From Clostridium peptidivorans (GTDB taxonomy: Bacteria > Bacillota > Clostridia > Clostridiales > Clostridiaceae), in the NCBI RefSeq assembly GCF_900205925.1, contig NZ_OAOD01000007.1:1-64000 (forward strand): a stretch of 64,000 bases of DNA. The letters run 5' to 3'. Below the pieces are notes generated by a model. That model did not search any database. It was not told the DNA's origin and was given only the letters and a program-made list of their open reading frames with translations. This document shows positions 51,296-59,612 of the stretch, in pieces (position 1 is the first letter of the stretch; each line of letters begins with the position of its first letter). The translations under genes were made by a program, and so were the position numbers.

Positions 51296-52768
51296 CTAAA
51301 TCACATTTGCTTTTAGAGGAATTTTTATAATAACTTTCGTGCCTTCGTTTAATTCACTATTAATATCTATAGTTCCGCTGTGCTTGTCCACTATATCCTT
51401 AACTATAACAAGTCCTAGTCCATTTCCACCTTTATCTCTAGTCATAATTTTACTTACCCTATAAAATGGCTCAAATATTTTATTTAGTTCTTCTTCAGGT
51501 ATACCTTTTCCCCTATCTTTAATAACTATTTCAGCATAATCCTGCACTTTATCTAATGATACTTTTATACAAGACTTCAAATCTCCATATTTTATAGAAT
51601 TATCTAAAACATTTATTATCATTCTTCTTATTTCATCACTATTCCCATGAATAAATATATTGTTTTCTAGCATAGTTTTAATTTCAATATCATATTTAGA
51701 TGCCTTTAGCTTCATATCTTCGCATAAGCTAAATATAAGAGATGATAAATTTATGTCATCATTATATCGAACGCTGGATTGAACTTTGGACATATCTAAA
51801 ATTTCTACCACCATATTGTGCATTCTATCTGATTCTTTTTTTATTCTTGTAGTTGTCTTTTTAAATATTTCTTCATCTTCTCTTCCCTCATCCATAAGCA
51901 TTTGCGCATATCCACTTATTATAGTTAAAGGAGTTTTCATTTCATGAGTTGCATTATCAAAAAAGTATTTTCTATGTTTCTCAAGTCTTAATAAATTATC
52001 TCTATCATTTTCTATGGTTTTTATTTGTCCCTTTATTTTTTCTTGCATGAAATTAAAATTTTCTGTTAGCTCTCCTACCTCATCTGTTGTGTTTATTTTA
52101 ATTGATTCATAATTTCCTAAAGCTATTTCTCTTGTTATTTCACTTAACTTTTTTATAGGGCTTATTATGCTGCTTGCTAGTGCAATAGATAGTAAAAAAG
52201 TTACTATAAAAACTATTATCATAAATAATTTTATATTATTTAAAAGTTCCTTACTCCAATTAAAAAGATGGGTGTAATCCTTTGAAAAACTTATTACTCC
52301 TAATAACTTATTGTTTAAATATAAGCTTCCAACAAACACAGCCTTATATTTATCTCCATCTTTTATAATACTATATAAAGATTTATTTTCTTTAGCTGTT
52401 TCAATAAGCTCCTCTACTTCCTTTGTGTATATATCATCTGATTTTTCCTCTCCATATTCCGTATCAAATAAAAATTCTCCCTTAGTATTATACATACTTA
52501 CTCTGCCCTCAATTTTAGAGGATACTTGTAGCGCCATACTTTGAGCCTGTATTTTCATGTTTTCTTCATTTATATCTAATTTATTTTGCTTAATATAATT
52601 CGAAAGATAAAAATATATATCCCTTTGCTTATCATAAAGTTCTGATGCTATAATCTTTTCATTATTTTTAAAAGATACCTTATTTAAAAAGAAACTCAAT
52701 AAATTGAAACTTATGCAAAATATTACTAAAAGTCCAATTAAAAATTTATACTTTATCGAAAACTTCAC
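51296..52768 (-). CDS. Two-component sensor histidine kinase
   Basis: 490 residues. Membrane helices at about 8-28 and 181-202 flank a ~150-residue extracytoplasmic sensor. Then HAMP (about 200-255), HisKA with H275 in NATHEMKTPLTIISGYAQML, and HATPase with N in VLDNSIKYG, GKGIPEEELNKIFEPFYR and GNGLGLVIVKDIV. Partner is the response regulator just upstream (33 bp). The divergent HtrA gene suggests a secretion-stress sensor like CssS. Confidence 0.92.
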   Translation of the reverse strand: MKFSIKYKFLIGLLVIFCISFNLLSFFLNKVSFKNNEKIIASELYDKQRDIYFYLSNYIKQNKLDINEENMKIQAQSMALQVSSKIEGRVSMYNTKGEFLFDTEYGEEKSDDIYTKEVEELIETAKENKSLYSIIKDGDKYKAVFVGSLYLNNKLLGVISFSKDYTHLFNWSKELLNNIKLFMIIVFIVTFLLSIALASSIISPIKKLSEITREIALGNYESIKINTTDEVGELTENFNFMQEKIKGQIKTIENDRDNLLRLEKHRKYFFDNATHEMKTPLTIISGYAQMLMDEGREDEEIFKKTTTRIKKESDRMHNMVVEILDMSKVQSSVRYNDDINLSSLIFSLCEDMKLKASKYDIEIKTMLENNIFIHGNSDEIRRMIINVLDNSIKYGDLKSCIKVSLDKVQDYAEIVIKDRGKGIPEEELNKIFEPFYRVSKIMTRDKGGNGLGLVIVKDIVDKHSGTIDINSELNEGTKVIIKIPLKANVI

Positions 52769-52801
52769 TAAGCTCTCTCCTTAATTTTATATTTCGTGAT
52801 G

Positions 52802-53491
52802 CTAAAGCATTTTGTATCCAAGTCCAAACACTGTCTCTATTAAAGCATCGTCCTTTTCTACTCCAAGCTTTTTTCTAATTCTTTGAATGTGCACATCCAC
52901 AGTTCTGCTTTCTCCTTCAAAATCAAACCCCCACACCTTTTCCAATAGCTTGTCCCGAGTAAAGACCACTTTTCTATTTTCTGCAAGTATCAAAAGTAAT
53001 TCAAATTCCTTGGGCTTTAATCTCACCGCACTTTCGTTTTTATAAACCTCTCTACTATTTATAAAGATTTCAATATTATAAGGAAGTTTAATAGTTTCTT
53101 CCTTGATTTTTTCTACTGTAATTAAACCTTCCATTCGCCTTAATGCCACCTTTATTCTGACTAACACTTCCCTTATATCAAACGGCTTAGTAATATAATC
53201 ATCTGCTCCAAGCTCCAGTCCTAATATTTTATCCACTATATCATTTTTAGCAGTAAGCATTATTATAGGAATTTTATATTTGCTAGATATGCTCCTGCAC
53301 ACATCATATCCACTTATATCAGGAAGCATTAAATCCAATAAAACTAAATCAAATTTTTTATCATTTATTAATTCCAGCGCCCTTTTCCCACATTCTGCTT
53401 CAAAAACTTCGTATCCTTCTTTCTTCAAATAATGAGTCAAAATGTCTGTTATTGCTTCTTCGTCTTCTACAACAAGTATTTTTTCCCTCAT
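52802..53491 (-). CDS. OmpR-family response regulator
   Basis: 229 residues. Receiver domain with D53 (LLDLMLPDISGYD), conserved T and K (MLTAKND, DDYITKPFDIRE), and a winged-helix output domain ending RTVDVHIQRIRKKLG. First gene of the regulator-kinase operon. It probably binds the 20-bp motif found before both htrA and the beta-propeller gene, but this is inferred. Confidence 0.95.
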   Translation of the reverse strand: MREKILVVEDEEAITDILTHYLKKEGYEVFEAECGKRALELINDKKFDLVLLDLMLPDISGYDVCRSISSKYKIPIIMLTAKNDIVDKILGLELGADDYITKPFDIREVLVRIKVALRRMEGLITVEKIKEETIKLPYNIEIFINSREVYKNESAVRLKPKEFELLLILAENRKVVFTRDKLLEKVWGFDFEGESRTVDVHIQRIRKKLGVEKDDALIETVFGLGYKML

Positions 53492-53518
53492 TTTCTCACC
53501 TTCTTGCCGTTATATTTA

Positions 53519-53668
53519 ATGCTTTGCTCAAAGCAAAGCTTCCTTTAGCAGTTCAATGTGATATTCCAATGTTGATTTTTATTTATTTGTCCTTAGAAAG
53601 ATTCCTAGAGTCTCTTAAATTCTTGACTAGGACGAAATAATAAAAAACAACATTGCACTAAATATCAC
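53519..53668. repeat. Short hairpin plus large inverted repeat between the regulator and htrA
   Basis: A hairpin GCTTTGCT-CAA-AGCAAAGC near 53520, followed by CCTTTAGCAGTTCAATG (as next to other short hairpin repeats), leads into arms at 53558-53592 and 53629-53668. These are complementary over ~35 bp (GTGATATT, AATGTTG, TTTTTAT, GTCCT blocks) with a few mismatches. It looks like a different fold-back element in the intergenic region. Confidence 0.65.
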
Positions 53669-53687
53669 TTTATATATTATCAACTAT

Positions 53688-53707
53688 TTATTGCCAAGTT
53701 GTAAACA
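53688..53707. promoter_or_regulatory. Shared 20-bp motif, copy 2 (htrA promoter region)
   Basis: Exact copy of 51272-51291, about 85-100 bp before the htrA start and just upstream of a TATAAT at about 53711, where an activator would bind. Confidence 0.6.
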
Positions 53708-53789
53708 TAGATATAATATTCGTTGGTATATTTACCACATAAAAAGCAAAAAATACATTTATGTTAATATACTTTGGGAGGATTTAATT

Positions 53790-54917
53790 ATGGGAGATTT
53801 GTATTTTAGTGATAATCATTTTAATAAAACACACAAAAAAAGAAGAAAAAAATTTATATTTTTGCTTTCAATGACACTTATGATAACTTCTTTAGCATTT
53901 TTTACTTTTTCCTGTTCACCTAATTTACTTTCTAATAATAAAAATAACAAAAACACAAAAGTTGATCAGCCTCAAACTAATCCGCCAAACTTTACTGAAC
54001 CCAAAGGAGCTCTATCTGTTCCTGAAGTAGTTAAAAAAGTAAGTCCTGCAGTGGTTAGTGTTTCTACAAAAAGTATCGTACGCCAGTGGGGCAGAGATTT
54101 TGGCGTTCAAGAAGGTATAGGATCCGGCTTTATAATAAATAACGAAGGATATGTACTTACAAATTATCATGTAATTTCGGGTGCTCAACAAGTGAGAATT
54201 ATATTTAATGATGGCAAAGTGGTAAATGCTAAAATAATTAATTATGATTCAGCTCAAGACATAGCTGTAGTTAAAATAGATGGAAACGTAAAAGTTCCCG
54301 GAATTGTAGAACTTGGAGATTCAGATAAAGTAGAAGTTGGCGAAAGTGTAGTTGCCATAGGTAACCCTTTAGGTAAGGAATTTATAGGCACTGTAACTCG
54401 TGGAATAATTAGTGCTACAAATCGTGGTGTTGAAGTTGAAAAAGGAAGAACTCAAAGTTTTCTTCAAACGGATGCTGCTATAAATCCTGGTAACAGTGGC
54501 GGTCCCCTTATAAATACTTTAGGTCAAGTTATTGGAATAAATACTGCAAAAATTACTGAGCAAGGTGTAGAAGGAATAGGCTTTTCCATACCTATAAATA
54601 CAGTAAAACAAAGGCTTACAGCGTTAACCAAACCAGTGCTTAAAATAGGTATTGGTGCCGTAGGTATAACAAATGAGATTTCTAAAAGTGAAGGTATTCC
54701 TACGGGAGTTTATGTTAAAGAAGTATCTCCTAAAAGCCCTGCTGAAAAAGCAGGTATCAAAGTAAATGATTTAATTACTAAATTTGATGGAAAAACTGTC
54801 ACATCCATAGAAGAAATAAATGTCATAAAAGAAGCTCATAAAGCGGGCGATGTGGTTAAAGTTGAAATCTTGAGAAATAAAAAAAATATAACAGCAAACC
54901 TTACTTTAAGCGAGTAA
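53790..54917 (+). CDS. htrA: HtrA/DegP-like serine protease
   Basis: 375 residues from the ATG at 53790 (GGGAGGA site); the frame upstream to 53691 lacks one. Membrane anchor at about 21-41, a low-complexity linker (45-70), trypsin-like domain with H127 (TNYHVIS), D157 (AQDIAVV) and S236 (NPGNSGGPL), then one PDZ domain (about 285-370). Degrades misfolded proteins outside the membrane. It diverges from a two-component system like CssRS, with a shared upstream motif. Promoter near 53711. Confidence 0.93.
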   Translation: MGDLYFSDNHFNKTHKKRRKKFIFLLSMTLMITSLAFFTFSCSPNLLSNNKNNKNTKVDQPQTNPPNFTEPKGALSVPEVVKKVSPAVVSVSTKSIVRQWGRDFGVQEGIGSGFIINNEGYVLTNYHVISGAQQVRIIFNDGKVVNAKIINYDSAQDIAVVKIDGNVKVPGIVELGDSDKVEVGESVVAIGNPLGKEFIGTVTRGIISATNRGVEVEKGRTQSFLQTDAAINPGNSGGPLINTLGQVIGINTAKITEQGVEGIGFSIPINTVKQRLTALTKPVLKIGIGAVGITNEISKSEGIPTGVYVKEVSPKSPAEKAGIKVNDLITKFDGKTVTSIEEINVIKEAHKAGDVVKVEILRNKKNITANLTLSE

Positions 54918-54921
54918 ATAT

Positions 54922-54950
54922 AAAAAGTTGGCATTTTAGCCAACTTTTTT
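54922..54950. terminator. Bidirectional terminator after htrA
   Basis: Stem AAAAAGTTGGC/GCCAACTTTTTT with six-base loop, shared with the convergent truA gene. Confidence 0.92.
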
Positions 54951-54953
54951 AAA

Positions 54954-55703
54954 TTAATATTGAATTTCTTTTAATGTTAATCCCTTAGCTGGTGCTTTAT
55001 TGCCTGCTTTTTCTCTGTCTTTTTCCATTAATATAGTTTCTACACTCTCTGCCATAAGTTTTCCTTCACCAACTTCTATAAGTGTTCCTGCTATAATTCT
55101 TACCATATTTAACAAAAATGAATTCCCATTTACTTCCATTTCTATTAATCCATCATTTTTGATTATATTTATGTAATTTATTGTTCTAACTGTTGATTTA
55201 TTATTCTTAGCTTTTAAACTGGTAAAACTTTTAAAATCATGAGTTCCTATTAAATATTCAGCTGCCTTTTTCATTTGTTCTATATTTAATTCAACAGGTA
55301 TATGATTTGTAAAATCTCTAGTAAATACATTATTATATTTATTGTTATCAATTCTATATACATAAGTTTTCGCCTTAACGTTATATCTTGCATGGAACCT
55401 GTCTTTTGCAAACCTTAGTTCCTTTATCACTATATCTTTTGGCAAATATTCTTCTAAATACTTTTCTATTTCATCTGTAGTAAGTGTACAATCAGTAAAA
55501 AAATTAGCTATATAGTTTTCTGCGTGAACTCCTGAATCAGTTCTTCCGCATCCTATAACATTTATTTCTTCTCCTGTCATCTTATTTAAAACATTTTCTA
55601 TCTTTCCTTGTATGGTTTTAGCAGTGCTGTCCTTTTGATTTTGTTTCTGCCAACCATTATATCTTGTTCCATCATACTGAATTATCATTTTTATATTTCT
55701 CAT
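54954..55703 (-). CDS. truA: tRNA pseudouridine synthase A
   Basis: 249 residues, the usual size. It makes pseudouridine at positions 38-40 of the anticodon arm. Catalytic aspartate in GCGRTDSGVHAENY, then RFHARYNVKAKTYVYRI, YLIGTHDFKSFTSLK, FLLNMVRIIAGTLIEVG and PAKGLTL. Monocistronic. Confidence 0.96.
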   Translation of the reverse strand: MRNIKMIIQYDGTRYNGWQKQNQKDSTAKTIQGKIENVLNKMTGEEINVIGCGRTDSGVHAENYIANFFTDCTLTTDEIEKYLEEYLPKDIVIKELRFAKDRFHARYNVKAKTYVYRIDNNKYNNVFTRDFTNHIPVELNIEQMKKAAEYLIGTHDFKSFTSLKAKNNKSTVRTINYINIIKNDGLIEMEVNGNSFLLNMVRIIAGTLIEVGEGKLMAESVETILMEKDREKAGNKAPAKGLTLKEIQY

Positions 55704-55890
55704 ACTTAATCCCCTTTTTCGATTTTCGTAACACTAGTATACCTTTAAATACTTTCTATTGCAAAACTTTATTAAATTTTTATTCTGCAGTAATTTGTGT
55801 GATATAATTAGGAAATAAATACAATATTTGTATAAATATATGCATTATATTAATAGCTAACATTAAGTTATTGAAGGAAGTGTAAAAATC

Positions 55891-56235
55891 ATGAAAATAA
55901 GTAAGTACAATATTAAGGGAATAAATTTACTAAAAATAACAAATTTGCTAAAGGATATTTCTGATATAAATCAATATTTTAAGCAGCTTTCAGAATCATC
56001 TTTTATTTTTGCAAGTGAAACGTATTATTTTAGAATTAGTTCAGATTTATTATCTATAGTTTCTCTTAATTTTATTTCTGATAATGAATGTGAAATTGAA
56101 ATAATTAGTGGTGGAGGAAAAGAAGGAATGCTATCTTTATCTTTAGGGGCTGAATCAAGCAGAATCAAGGATATATACAAACAATTAAATAAGATTTGTG
56201 AATCTAACTCATGGACTATTGAAATAGTTGAATGA
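55891..56235 (+). CDS. Uncharacterised small protein (possible DUF6054 family)
   Basis: 114 residues, no signal peptide or membrane helix. Two helices at the start, then beta strands around SFIFASETYYFRI and CEIEIISGGGKEGMLSLSLGAESSRIKDIYK. The G-G-G and A-E-S-S pattern recalls small clostridial proteins grouped as DUF6054, which I name only with low certainty. GAAGGAAG site. Ends before a terminator. Confidence 0.5.
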   Translation: MKISKYNIKGINLLKITNLLKDISDINQYFKQLSESSFIFASETYYFRISSDLLSIVSLNFISDNECEIEIISGGGKEGMLSLSLGAESSRIKDIYKQLNKICESNSWTIEIVE

Positions 56236-56262
56236 TAAAATTTAAAAGTAATTTTAAACGAA

Positions 56263-56292
56263 TTAATGGGACTTCAAAGGAAGTTCCATTAA
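56263..56292 (+). terminator. Terminator after the 55891 gene
   Basis: 13-bp stem TTAATGGGACTTC/GAAGTTCCATTAA (one G-U pair), loop AAAG, then AAAATATTA. Confidence 0.7.
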
Positions 56293-56301
56293 AAATATTA
56301 T

Positions 56302-56344
56302 AGTCTGTTAAAAAATTTGTGTAAACTTCTTTAAAAAGTTTTAA
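56302..56344 (+). mobile_element. Solo end of an IS256-type element
   Basis: AGTCTGTTAAAAAATTTGTG followed by TAAACTTCTTTAAAAAGTTTTA closely repeats 57571-57616 in direct orientation. The sequence is typical of IS256-family terminal repeats, but no transposase accompanies this copy. Confidence 0.6.
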
Positions 56345-56595
56345 ATATTTTACACTCTCCTGAAAATCTTTAATTTATAATAGTGCATATAATGTAAAAA
56401 GAAATCCACTTTCGGCTTTCCTTATAAATTTGTTATCTCATCAACACTCCCACTTATTATATAGAGCTATTATACAATTTTAGTCGTCCAACAAAGAGTA
56501 CATAGGATGTGTATTATTTATATTTCATACTTTTTCAATTTTTATGATTAGTTTGTATGATCTCTTTTTTTGTATATATAATTATTAATGCATCA

Positions 56596-56647
56596 TTGAC
56601 AAATATATCGCATGGTGATATATTTTATATATCATCACACGATATAT
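56596..56647 (+). promoter_or_regulatory. padR promoter and operator
   Basis: TTGACA (56596-56601), 17 bp, TATATT (56619-56624). A long imperfect palindrome, ATATATCG...CGATATAT with inner TGATATATTTTATATATCA (56603-56647), covers the promoter and suits autorepression by the PadR protein. Confidence 0.75.
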
Positions 56648-56662
56648 TGGAGGTTGATATAT

Positions 56663-56974
56663 TTGCATAACAATACACCTTTGACAGAAGCTTTATTTTA
56701 TATCTTATTGGCTGTACGTACACCAAACCATGGATATGGTATTATTCAAGATATAAGTGAAATGACAGATAGAAGGGTAACATTAGGACCAGGAACCTTA
56801 TATGGAGCTATTAATTCAATGCTTATAAAAGGATGGATTAGCTTGTATAGCGAGGATAAAGAATCTAGAAAGAAAAAGGAATACCTTATTACAAATACAG
56901 GAAAAGAAATATTTCAAAACGAAGTGAAAAGGTTAAATGAACTTATAAAAAATGCAAAAAAAATGGATGATTAG
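56663..56974 (+). CDS. PadR family transcriptional regulator
   Basis: 103 residues from TTG 56663, chosen because GGAGG lies nine bases upstream; an earlier ATG at 56612 would fall in the operator. PadR winged helix: TEALFYILLAVRTPNHGYGI, GPGTLYGAINSMLIKGWI, KKEYLITNTGKEIF. Followed after 14 bp by a DUF2812 membrane protein, the usual partner in such pairs. Confidence 0.9.
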   Translation: MHNNTPLTEALFYILLAVRTPNHGYGIIQDISEMTDRRVTLGPGTLYGAINSMLIKGWISLYSEDKESRKKKEYLITNTGKEIFQNEVKRLNELIKNAKKMDD

Positions 56975-56988
56975 GGGGATGTGAATGC

Positions 56989-57507
56989 ATGTTAAAATTC
57001 AAACTATATTATGACAAAGACGAAGAAGAAGATTGGTTGGAGAAAATGTGTTTAAATGGATGGGCATTCAAAAAATTCTTTCTTGGCTTTTATACTTTTG
57101 AAAAATGTGAGCCTGGAGAATACAATTATCAAATAGACTTGCTTGATAGTTGGAATGGTGAAAAAGATGACTATGCAGCTTTCATGGAGGATACAGGAGT
57201 AGAAGTCATAGCTCAATGGTGGAGATGGGTATATTTACGAAAAAAAGCATCAGATGTTCCTTTTGAAATGTATACAGATGTAGACTCAAAAATCGCTCAT
57301 TACAATAAGATTAAGAACTTTTTCAAAGTTGCTCTTGTTATAGAAGTTATCTGTTTTTTTATGGAGCTTATGGTAACAATTAATACAGGTTACTATGTTT
57401 TTGGAATATTTACAGTATTACTTGCAATAATATCTTTAGCAATTTTAAAAATAGTTTGGAAATGTAAGTTGAAAATTGAACAATATAGACATGCAAAGGA
57501 TATTTAA
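56989..57507 (+). CDS. DUF2812 domain membrane protein
   Basis: 172 residues. An N-terminal soluble DUF2812 region (about 1-95; KDEEEDWLEKMCLNGWAFKK, CEPGEYNYQIDLL, GVEVIAQWWRWVYLRK) is followed by two membrane helices at about 112-150. DUF2812 proteins are regularly encoded behind PadR regulators, and may act in envelope stress sensing. The two-gene module lies between IS256-type remnants, so it may have been acquired. Confidence 0.85.
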   Translation: MLKFKLYYDKDEEEDWLEKMCLNGWAFKKFFLGFYTFEKCEPGEYNYQIDLLDSWNGEKDDYAAFMEDTGVEVIAQWWRWVYLRKKASDVPFEMYTDVDSKIAHYNKIKNFFKVALVIEVICFFMELMVTINTGYYVFGIFTVLLAIISLAILKIVWKCKLKIEQYRHAKDI

Positions 57508-57570
57508 TGATATAAGGAATGGAATTTATATGATACCTCATTTTCAATCCTCTCGTTGATACAATAAAAA

Positions 57571-57880
57571 AGAGTCTGTCAAGAAATTTGTGTAAACTTC
57601 TTTAAAAAATTTTATATATAGATATATATTTTGTTTATGGAGAGGATAAATTTTAAAGTTTATCCTCTTTTGTTTAGGTAATCATGACATATTAGTTGTA
57701 GTGTACAAGCTTGAACTGAAAAAGGGAGTAGGCTCTCGTGAGCCTACAGGCTGTGCAAGCTATATCATTCTTTCATCAAATATGTCTTCAAAATGTATCG
57801 ATAGCTGCGCTAATATTTGAGACCATCCTCTTAAGTTTGGGGTCCATTTCTTAGCTACATCGTTTATATTTTAAGTCAAC
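57571..57880 (-). mobile_element. Degenerate IS256-family element
   Basis: Right-end-like repeat GAGTCTGTCAAGAAATTTGT at 57573-57592 and, further in, the C-terminal remnant of an IS256-type transposase (57760-57870, minus strand). A hairpin GAGGATAAA...TTTATCCTC (about 57642-57666) and TAGGCTC-TCGT-GAGCCTA lie between. The rest of the transposase is gone. Confidence 0.7.
57760..57870 (-). pseudogene. IS256-family transposase, C-terminal fragment
   Basis: Minus strand, 36 residues before TAG: NDVAKKWTPNLRGWSQ then ILAQLSIHFEDIFDERMI. This matches the typical C-terminus of IS256/mutator-type transposases (K-W-T/S-x-x-x-x-x-W-x-x-x-x-x-Q-L-S-I-x-F-E-x-R). An in-frame stop just upstream marks the break. 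Confidence 0.75.
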
Positions 57881-57923
57881 AATATGTAAATCTAATCTTG
57901 AAAAATATTGTATAATTCTTGAT

Positions 57924-58751
57924 TTACATTTCTTCAACTGCAACTGTTATTTGTGTAATATAATCATTTTCATTTCTCGCAGCAACTTCGTCTATAAGAT
58001 ATTCCTCATAGGTGAATCCGTTCACCCTTAAGTGTTTTTTTTCAAGGAACTCTAACAGTTTATTATAAGTTTTATATGTAGTTTCATAACTTCCATGGTG
58101 ATAAGCAACAGCATACATTCCCTTTAGCTTCACAGCAATTGAGGGAAGTATATTTTTATTGCTGGTTTTTGTGAAGAAATAGGAATAGTGAGTGTAGTTA
58201 CCACTTATAATGTTCTCTTTACTAATCATTGTACCTATAAAAGAAATATCCTTTGGTTGAATACTGTTCATGAAGTTTTTGTATTCACACATCCACATTA
58301 TATGATCCTTACTGTTTTCCTCATTCAGTAAAGTGCTACGAATCATATATTCCTCCTCCTGCTCTTCAACCATAAACTCATCACAAGGAGCATTTATTCC
58401 CTTATTTGTAAAAGAAATTGTTTCTTCTAGTAAGTACTTCATATAACCTAGCTTATTAATTTCTTTATTAATTTCAGAGATTTTTTGTTTGGATAATTCA
58501 AGCAACTGTTCAGGGGTTCTCTCATCAAGATATGTTTTTATTTCTTTTAAGGGAACCTTTAATTCTTTTAATATAAATATTATTAAAAAAACATCAATTT
58601 GATGATGGGAGTAATATCGGTATCCGTTTTCATCTGTGAAATCAGGACAAAGTAGCCCTATGTCATTATAGTGAAAAAGTGTCCTCTTATTCACACCGCA
58701 GAGCTTTGCAAATTCCCCAGTAGAAAAATAGTTCTGTAAATTTTTATTCAT
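57924..58751 (-). CDS. MerR family regulator with GyrI-like effector domain
   Basis: 275 residues. MerR HTH (YFSTGEFAKLCGVNKRTLFHYNDIGLLCP, NGYRYYSHHQIDVFLII), a coiled-coil linker (KQKISEINKEINKLGYMKY) and a C-terminal GyrI-like multidrug-binding domain (about 145-275), as in BmrR. It likely activates a drug-response gene across a divergent promoter with the 19-bp spacing typical for MerR targets. The gene it controls may be the GNAT at 58980 or the tiny membrane ORF. Confidence 0.9.
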   Translation of the reverse strand: MNKNLQNYFSTGEFAKLCGVNKRTLFHYNDIGLLCPDFTDENGYRYYSHHQIDVFLIIFILKELKVPLKEIKTYLDERTPEQLLELSKQKISEINKEINKLGYMKYLLEETISFTNKGINAPCDEFMVEEQEEEYMIRSTLLNEENSKDHIMWMCEYKNFMNSIQPKDISFIGTMISKENIISGNYTHYSYFFTKTSNKNILPSIAVKLKGMYAVAYHHGSYETTYKTYNKLLEFLEKKHLRVNGFTYEEYLIDEVAARNENDYITQITVAVEEM

Positions 58752-58767
58752 AATTTAACATCCCCTC

Positions 58768-58798
58768 TTGACTGTCTGGTTACGTTACACCTTATTAT
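58768..58798 (+). promoter_or_regulatory. MerR-type promoter with 19-bp spacer
   Basis: TTGACT (58768-58773), 19 bp, TATTAT (58793-58798). The imperfect dyad TGGTTACGTTACACC lies in the spacer. It points to the small ORF at 58837 and the GNAT gene. Confidence 0.55.
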
Positions 58799-58836
58799 AA
58801 AATACATAGAAAACAAATGGAAGAAAGGATAATGTA

Positions 58837-58941
58837 ATGGCGCTTATTATTGCAGCAACCATAATTGCTTTTCTGATGGTTGCCTTTCTATTAGCTAAAA
58901 GAGTTATTCCTTTGGCGAATAAAGTATCAGCAGAAGGATAA
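58837..58941 (+). CDS. Small single-helix membrane protein (34 residues)
   Basis: ATG 58837 to TAA 58939-58941, preceded by AAAGGA. The product begins MALIIAATIIAFLMVAFLLA and then has KRVIPLANKV, one hydrophobic helix followed by a basic tail. It lies under the MerR-type promoter, before the GNAT gene, and a hairpin GCAGAAGGA...TCCTTCTGC spans its stop codon. It may be a genuine small protein or the remnant of a transporter. Confidence 0.5.
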   Translation: MALIIAATIIAFLMVAFLLAKRVIPLANKVSAEG

Positions 58942-58979
58942 TCCTTCTGCACTACAATTTAATTGGAGGGAGAAAATGT

Positions 58980-59429
58980 ATGAATATTGAAATTAGAGAG
59001 GTTACAGAAGAGAACTTAAAAGACATTTTATCTTTGACTGTAAGTGAATCTCAAAAATCATATATAGAATCTACAAAACAATGTTTGGAAGATGCCATGG
59101 AATGCAGCTGCTACCAACCAGCAGGGCTTTATAGGGATGGAGCTTTAGTCGGATTTGCAATGTATGGACTTTTTCCACGGGAAGGTCAAAACGGGAGAGT
59201 GTGGCTTGATAGATACTTAATTGATGAACGCTTTCAAGGGCAAGGACTTGGAAGTATCATGTTAGAAGCATTAATAACACAACTTGTCAAGCTATATCAT
59301 TGCGATAAAGTTTATCTAAGCCTTTATGATGACAATCAGCATGCTTTACATTTGTACCAGAAATTCGGATTTAAGTTTAATGGGGAATTGGATATTAATG
59401 AAGAAAAAGTGATGATAAAGGCATTATAA
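58980..59429 (+). CDS. GNAT family N-acetyltransferase, spermidine-type
   Basis: 149 residues from ATG 58980 (GGAGGGAG site). Core motif RYLIDERFQGQGLGSIMLEALI (Q-G-x-G) and a C-terminal NQHALHLYQKFGF. The whole resembles BltD/PaiA-type spermidine acetyltransferases. It probably belongs to the MerR-controlled group; the BmrR/BltR pairing of a MerR with a polyamine acetyltransferase is known. Confidence 0.85.
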   Translation: MNIEIREVTEENLKDILSLTVSESQKSYIESTKQCLEDAMECSCYQPAGLYRDGALVGFAMYGLFPREGQNGRVWLDRYLIDERFQGQGLGSIMLEALITQLVKLYHCDKVYLSLYDDNQHALHLYQKFGFKFNGELDINEEKVMIKAL

Positions 59430-59571
59430 TATTGAACCCATGTTAAAATCATTAGTCAGCTATTAGTAAAAATCATAATTGTTGCTTTTAATTACTTAAT
59501 ATCTACTCCCTTAGTTTACCAACTATAATGTTTATTCCTTAATTTCCATGTGATTTTTACTACAATAAAAT

Positions 59572-59600
59572 AACCCCTGAGGCTATATACCTCAAGGGTT
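59572..59600. terminator. Bidirectional terminator
   Basis: AACCCCTGAGG with CCTCAAGGGTT, separating the GNAT gene from the convergent ABC-F gene. Confidence 0.8.
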
Positions 59601-59612
59601 TATCAAAATATC

